From positions 186,001 through 250,000 of the forward strand of contig NZ_JARVSM010000006.1 of assembly GCF_030209175.1 (NCBI RefSeq): a stretch of 64,000 bases of DNA. Reading direction: 5' to 3'. The notes beneath the pieces are model-generated. The model was given only the letters and a program-made list of their open reading frames with translations, did no database searches and was not told the origin of the DNA. How positions within the stretch are numbered: the first letter of the stretch is position 1; the number at the start of each line of letters is the position of its first letter. Below are positions 59,753 through 64,000 of the stretch, one piece after another. This stretch comes from Pseudomonas sp. efr-133-TYG-5 (GTDB taxonomy: Bacteria > Pseudomonadota > Gammaproteobacteria > Pseudomonadales > Pseudomonadaceae). The position numbers and the translations under genes were made by a program.

Positions 59753-61573
59753 GTGATCGAAAATCTACGCAACATCGCCATCATTGCCCACGTTGACCAT
59801 GGTAAGACCACCCTGGTAGACAAACTCCTGCGTCAATCCGGCACCCTGGAGCGCAACGAGCTCAACGACGAGCGCGTGATGGACTCCAACGACCAGGAAA
59901 AAGAGCGCGGTATTACCATTCTGGCGAAAAACACCGCCATCAACTGGAACGGCTACCACATCAACATCGTGGACACCCCGGGCCACGCCGACTTCGGCGG
60001 TGAAGTAGAGCGCGTAATGTCGATGGTCGACTCCGTGCTGCTGCTGGTCGACGCTCAGGACGGCCCTATGCCGCAAACCCGTTTCGTGACCAAGAAGGCG
60101 TTCGAAGCCGGCCTGCGTCCGATCGTGGTGATCAACAAGGTCGACCGTCCAGGCGCGCGTCCGGACTGGGTTCTGGACCAGATCTTCGACCTGTTCGACA
60201 ACCTCGGTGCAACCGAAGAACAACTGGACTTCCAGGTGGTTTACGCCTCGGCCCTGAACGGCATCGCCGGTCTGGACCACACCGCCATGGGCGAAGACAT
60301 GACCGCGCTGTACCAAGCGGTAGTCGACCACGTTCCGCCTCCGGCCGTTGACCGTGACGGTCCGTTCCAGATGCAGATCTCCGCTCTGGACTACAACAGC
60401 TTCCTGGGTGTGATCGGTGTTGGCCGTATCGCCCGTGGTCGCGTCAAGCCGAACACCCCGGTTGTCGCTATCAGCGCCGACGGCAAGCGCCGCAACGGTC
60501 GTATCCTGAAGCTGATGGGTCACCACGGTCTGCACCGCGTTGACGTTGAAGAAGCAGCGGCCGGCGACATCGTCTGCATCAGCGGTTTCGACGAGCTGTT
60601 CATTTCCGACACCCTGTGCGACATCAACAATGTCGAGGCGATGAAGCCACTGACCGTTGACGAGCCAACCGTTTCCATGACCTTCCAGGTCAACGACTCG
60701 CCATTCTGCGGTAAAGAAGGCAAGTTCGTGACCTCCCGTAACATCAAGGATCGTCTGGACAAAGAGCTGCTGTACAACGTTGCACTGCGCGTTGAAGAAG
60801 GCGACTCAGCTGACAAGTTCAAGGTGTCCGGCCGTGGTGAGCTGCACCTCTCGGTACTGATCGAAACCATGCGTCGCGAAGGCTTCGAGCTGGCCCTGGG
60901 CCGTCCTGAAGTGATCATCCGTGAAGTCGACGGCGTGAAGCAGGAACCGTTCGAAAACGTGACCATCGACATCCCTGAAGAATCGCAGGGCAAGGTCATG
61001 GAAGAGATGGGTCTGCGTAAGGGCGACCTGAGCAACATGGTGCCGGATGGCAAGGGCCGTGTTCGTCTGGAATACAACATCCCTGCTCGCGGTCTGATCG
61101 GTTTCCGTAACCAGTTCCTGACCCTGACCAACGGTGCTGGCATCCTGACCTCGATCTTCGACCGTTACGCTCCAGTGAAGTCGGGCCACATGTCCGGCCG
61201 TCAGAACGGCGTTCTGGTTTCGGTTGAAACCGGCAAGGCACTGACCTACTCCCTGGAAACCCTGCAGGCTCGTGGCAAGCTGTTCGTAGAACACGGCCAG
61301 GAGATCTACAACGGTCAGATCGTTGGTCAGAACAGCCGCGACAACGACCTGGGTGTGAACCCAACCAAAGGCAAGAAGCTCGACAACATGCGTGCTTCGG
61401 GTAAAGACGAAACCATCGCTCTGGTCCCACCTGTTCGCTTCACCCTGGAACAGGCTCTGGAATACATCCAGGAAGACGAGCTGTGCGAAGTTACGCCTAA
61501 GTCCATCCGTCTTCGCAAGAAGATCCTGGACGAAAGCGAGCGTACCCGCGCTGCCAAGAAAGCCAAGGCATAA
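59753..61573 (+). CDS. typA: translational GTPase TypA/BipA
   Basis: Ribosome-binding GTPase needed for growth at low temperature and under stress. The 606-residue protein starts from GTG 59753. It shows G1 IIAHVDHGKTTLVDKLL, the DTPGHADFGGEVERVM G3 region, NKVDRPGARP (G4), and the C-terminal BipA region FRNQFLTLTNGAGILTSIFD. A strong terminator follows. Confidence 0.98.
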   Translation: MIENLRNIAIIAHVDHGKTTLVDKLLRQSGTLERNELNDERVMDSNDQEKERGITILAKNTAINWNGYHINIVDTPGHADFGGEVERVMSMVDSVLLLVDAQDGPMPQTRFVTKKAFEAGLRPIVVINKVDRPGARPDWVLDQIFDLFDNLGATEEQLDFQVVYASALNGIAGLDHTAMGEDMTALYQAVVDHVPPPAVDRDGPFQMQISALDYNSFLGVIGVGRIARGRVKPNTPVVAISADGKRRNGRILKLMGHHGLHRVDVEEAAAGDIVCISGFDELFISDTLCDINNVEAMKPLTVDEPTVSMTFQVNDSPFCGKEGKFVTSRNIKDRLDKELLYNVALRVEEGDSADKFKVSGRGELHLSVLIETMRREGFELALGRPEVIIREVDGVKQEPFENVTIDIPEESQGKVMEEMGLRKGDLSNMVPDGKGRVRLEYNIPARGLIGFRNQFLTLTNGAGILTSIFDRYAPVKSGHMSGRQNGVLVSVETGKALTYSLETLQARGKLFVEHGQEIYNGQIVGQNSRDNDLGVNPTKGKKLDNMRASGKDETIALVPPVRFTLEQALEYIQEDELCEVTPKSIRLRKKILDESERTRAAKKAKA

Positions 61574-61590
61574 GATTTAGCCAAGGCTGA

Positions 61591-61627
61591 AAAAAACGCC
61601 CCCGGTCGCGAGACCGGGGGCGTTTTT
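61591..61627 (+). terminator. terminator of typA
   Basis: AACGCCCCCGGTC / GACCGGGGGCGTT with loop GCGA, flanked by A and T runs. Confidence 0.92.
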
Positions 61628-61664
61628 GTTTGTCCGGGATTTGTGCGGTGTTTGTGCTGGCCCC

Positions 61665-61754
61665 TTCGCGAGCGGGCTCGCTCCCACAGAGTTTTGCGGC
61701 GCAGATGAATCTTGTGTACGACCAGTCAATGTGGGAGCTGGCTTGCCAGCGATG
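61665..61754. repeat. composite REP pair of two different classes
   Basis: TTCGCGAGCGGGCTCGCTCCCAC (61665-61687, class of 35487) faces TGTGGGAGCTGGCTTGCCAGCGATG (61730-61754, class of 46205). The outer halves (GCTCCCAC / GTGGGAGC) pair, the cores do not. Confidence 0.82.
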
Positions 61755-61788
61755 GCGGCCTGACAGGCGCCGAGAATTTCAGGAAAGG

Positions 61789-62226
61789 TCAGAACTTCTC
61801 GATCGAGCGTGAATTCTGCACGCGCTCGACTTCTTTCGGCTTGTACGCGCAATAGCCCGGCCGCGGACCGATCTTCGGGTGATTGCGGCAGGTATCCGGG
61901 CGCTTGTCATAAATGGTGCACAGGCGGCTCTTACGATCCAGGTAGTAGCAATCGTTGTTGCTCATGCGCTGCAGGGTGAAGATCCCCGACTTCTGATTGA
62001 AACGCTCGACCAGCCCTTCCTTTTGCAGACGCTTGGCGATGTTCTTCGGCGGGTCGCCCAGTTCGAACTCGTCGACCACGCCGATGCGCACCAGGTCCTT
62101 GATCTTGACCTCGACCGGCAGCGTGCAGCAGCTGGATACACAGGAACCGCACATCGGTGCCGTATATTTGGCCCACGTATCGAGACGGTCGATCTCGGCG
62201 GCGGCGATCAGGTTGGGCTTCATCAT
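61789..62226 (-). CDS. YkgJ-family cysteine-cluster protein
   Basis: A 145-residue protein of the YkgJ family, proposed to bind a metal or iron-sulfur cluster. Cysteines are arranged as MCGSCVSSCCTLP (residues about 26-36), NNDCYYL, SRLCTIYDKRPDTCRNHP and GYCAYK. Length and layout are normal. Two adjacent start codons (MMKPN) are possible. The gene is single and convergent with typA. The role is unknown. Confidence 0.9.
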   Translation of the reverse strand: MMKPNLIAAAEIDRLDTWAKYTAPMCGSCVSSCCTLPVEVKIKDLVRIGVVDEFELGDPPKNIAKRLQKEGLVERFNQKSGIFTLQRMSNNDCYYLDRKSRLCTIYDKRPDTCRNHPKIGPRPGYCAYKPKEVERVQNSRSIEKF

Positions 62227-62340
62227 CTCGGCAATTACCAGGCGTATGCATCAGGGCGCGCGATCATACCGGGACTGGTGGATTTTTGAACAACCTTTCG
62301 CCAGATTTTTTCTTTGCATCGAATACAGGGGGGACAATTC

Positions 62341-62355
62341 GGCACGGCCCCTGCA
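62341..62355 (+). promoter_or_regulatory. possible sigma54-type promoter upstream of glgP
   Basis: TCGGCACGGCCCCTGCA has GG and GC exactly ten bases apart and matches the sigma54 consensus apart from two bases (C for T at -26, C for T at -14). It would start transcription near 62366, about 120 bases before glgP. Glycogen phosphorylase is not a usual sigma54 target, so chance is possible. Confidence 0.3.
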
Positions 62356-62486
62356 TTCATTAGCCCATGCGCCAAGGTATTGCCGGACGATCTCGCACTC
62401 TCAGGAAAAACTGCCGAACCAGAGCCCCGACCGTCGGTCAGACCGTCTAGGCTCTGACAATTCCCCGCTCGCTCGAGGTCCTATCG

Positions 62487-64000
62487 ATGACTCAAGAACC
62501 ACTAGTTCGCGAAGCAGAGGTGGCCGCATTTCGCGATGCCGTCCTGACCAAGCTCACCTACGCGGTGGGTAAAGACCCGGATCACGCCTTCGACCATGAC
62601 TGGTTCGAAGCCATTGCCCTGGCGGCGCGCGATCACATGGTCGAGCACTGGATGGACCACACCCGGCAGATCTACCGCAAAGGCCAGAAGCGGGTGTATT
62701 ACCTCTCGCTGGAATTCCTCATCGGTCGGCTGCTCTACGACAGCCTGAGCAACCTCGGCCTGCTCGACGTGGCCCGCGAGGCACTGACCGAACTCGGTGT
62801 CGACCTGGAGCGCATCCGTCTGCTGGAACCGGATGCCGCGCTCGGCAACGGCGGCCTCGGCCGTCTGGCGGCGTGCTTCATGGAAAGCATGTCGACCCTC
62901 GGCATCGCCGGTCATGGCTACGGCATTCGTTATGAACACGGCCTGTTCCGCCAGGCCATCGTCGATGGCTGGCAGCAGGAGCAGACCGAACACTGGCTGG
63001 ATTTCGGCAACCCATGGGAGTTCGAGCGTCCGGAAGTGGTCTACGCCATCGGTTTCGGTGGCAGCGTCGAAACCGTCACCGATGCCAGCGGCAAGACCAA
63101 GCAGGTCTGGTCGCCGGCAGAGACCGTGCGCGCGATTGCCTACGACACGCCGGTGGTCGGCTGGCGCGGAGCGAGCGTCAACACCTTGCGCCTGTGGCGC
63201 GCGCGGGCGATGGAAGACCTGCACCTGGAGCGCTTCAACGCCGGTGACCACCTGGGCGCCGTCGCCGAAGTGGCGCGGGCCGAGAGTATTTCCCGCGTAC
63301 TGTACCCGGCGGACAGCACCGAGGCCGGCCAGGAACTGCGCCTGCGCCAGGAGTATTTCTTCGTCGCCGCGTCCTTGCAGGACCTGCTGCGCCGTCATCG
63401 CAACATGCACACCTCGGTGCTGACCCTGGGCGATCACGCGGCGATCCAGCTCAACGACACCCACCCCTCGATTGCCGTGGCCGAGCTGATGCGGCAACTG
63501 GTCGACGTCTACGACGTGGCCTGGGACGCGGCATGGCAAGTCACCGTCGACACACTGTCGTACACCAACCACACGCTGCTGCCGGAAGCCCTGGAAACCT
63601 GGCCAGTGGGCCTGATGGAACGCATGCTGCCGCGGCACATGCAGATCATTTACCTGATCAACGCCCAGCACATCGATTCGTTGCGGGCCAAGGGCATCCA
63701 CGATTTCGACGTGTTGCGCGCGGTGTCGCTGATTGAGGAAGACAACGGGCGCCGGGTGCGCATGGGCAACCTCGCGTTCCTCGGGTCGCACAGCGTCAAC
63801 GGTGTGTCCGGGCTGCACACGCAGCTGATGCGCAAGACCGTGTTCGCCGAACTGCACAAGCTCTACCCGGAGCGGATCAACAACAAGACCAACGGCATCA
63901 CCTTCCGCCGCTGGCTGTTCCAGGCCAACGCCGAGCTGACCTCGATGCTGGTCGATGCCCTCGGCCCGGAGGTGCTCGACCATCCCGAGGAGCGCCTGCT
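62487..64000 (+). CDS. glgP: glycogen phosphorylase, partial (3' end outside window)
   Basis: Releases glucose-1-phosphate from glycogen or maltodextrin. The first 504 residues are present of the usual 815-830. The family signature GRLAACFMESMSTLGIAGHGYGIRYEHGLFRQ is visible, then AIQLNDTHPSIAVAELMRQL and GITFRRWLFQANAEL. The PLP lysine region lies beyond the right edge. ATG 62487 gives MTQEPLVREAEVAAFRDAVL. Confidence 0.95.
   Translation, partial: MTQEPLVREAEVAAFRDAVLTKLTYAVGKDPDHAFDHDWFEAIALAARDHMVEHWMDHTRQIYRKGQKRVYYLSLEFLIGRLLYDSLSNLGLLDVAREALTELGVDLERIRLLEPDAALGNGGLGRLAACFMESMSTLGIAGHGYGIRYEHGLFRQAIVDGWQQEQTEHWLDFGNPWEFERPEVVYAIGFGGSVETVTDASGKTKQVWSPAETVRAIAYDTPVVGWRGASVNTLRLWRARAMEDLHLERFNAGDHLGAVAEVARAESISRVLYPADSTEAGQELRLRQEYFFVAASLQDLLRRHRNMHTSVLTLGDHAAIQLNDTHPSIAVAELMRQLVDVYDVAWDAAWQVTVDTLSYTNHTLLPEALETWPVGLMERMLPRHMQIIYLINAQHIDSLRAKGIHDFDVLRAVSLIEEDNGRRVRMGNLAFLGSHSVNGVSGLHTQLMRKTVFAELHKLYPERINNKTNGITFRRWLFQANAELTSMLVDALGPEVLDHPEERL

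Overview
The window reads as a chromosomal segment of a fluorescent Pseudomonas, probably of the P. fluorescens group. The support is high GC coding DNA with strong third-position G/C bias, the gene order glnA / ntrBC / secB-grxC / gpmI-envC-ctpA / hisBHAF / asmA-mutY-yggX that is typical of Pseudomonas, and several classes of short palindromic repeats of the kind common in P. fluorescens genomes. Most of it is conserved core. No CRISPR array, insertion sequence, prophage or rRNA operon was seen.

Layout. 1-1636: the end of a dTDP-rhamnose operon (rfbB, then rfbA running off the left edge). 1864-6575: a very large kinase / M23-like / class III aminotransferase fusion, agmatine deiminase and a small orphan. 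6708-11303: a TonB siderophore receptor, a DsbA/FrnE-like oxidoreductase and an OprD porin with its own leader containing a promoter, an A-rich stretch and a terminator hairpin. 11427-14589: the most distinctive accessory module, an IDO-type 2-oxoglutarate amino-acid dioxygenase, a GNAT acetyltransferase, an AzlC/AzlD exporter and a LysR regulator; its leader RNA can fold into a three-way junction that buries the ribosome binding site. 14600-18490: a lower-GC patch with a probable toxin-tip remnant (PBECR-like), a tautomerase / FrnE / SDR operon, an orphan and tRNA-Thr. 18564-23956: an FkbM methyltransferase and a hisPJQM-type amino-acid ABC operon followed by a methyltransferase. 24401-33425: gabP behind a sigma54-like promoter, two tandem K/R-tailed paralogues, a hydrolase, small exported and membrane proteins, tRNA-Phe, yggX-mutY-asmA. 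33777-38953: an OFA-type MFS transporter and hisB-hisH-DUF2164-hisA-hisF. 39014-47850: a trypsin-like protease, a periplasmic binding protein, a Vps62-domain protein, then the divisome/cell-wall set (deacetylase, ctpA, envC) and gpmI. 48004-50310: rhodanese-like, grxC, secB, trmL and a divergent orphan. 50310-50953: an unusual 79-bp tandem repeat and a second hairpin doublet. 50967-57830: ntrC, ntrB, two DUF4124 proteins, a MORN-repeat protein and glnA. 58159-64000: thiI, typA, a YkgJ-family protein and the start of glgP.

Functionally, nitrogen control links several parts: ntrBC and glnA carry NtrC-type boxes and sigma54-type promoters, and gabP also has a sigma54-type promoter. The dioxygenase-GNAT-AzlCD cluster looks like a system that makes or detoxifies a modified free amino acid and exports it. 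The best candidates for undescribed biology are the structured leader at 11427-11530 and the 79-bp repeat at 50310-50597, whose hairpin arms change sequence between copies while staying complementary. All family assignments rest on reading the translated sequences by eye; no database search was run.
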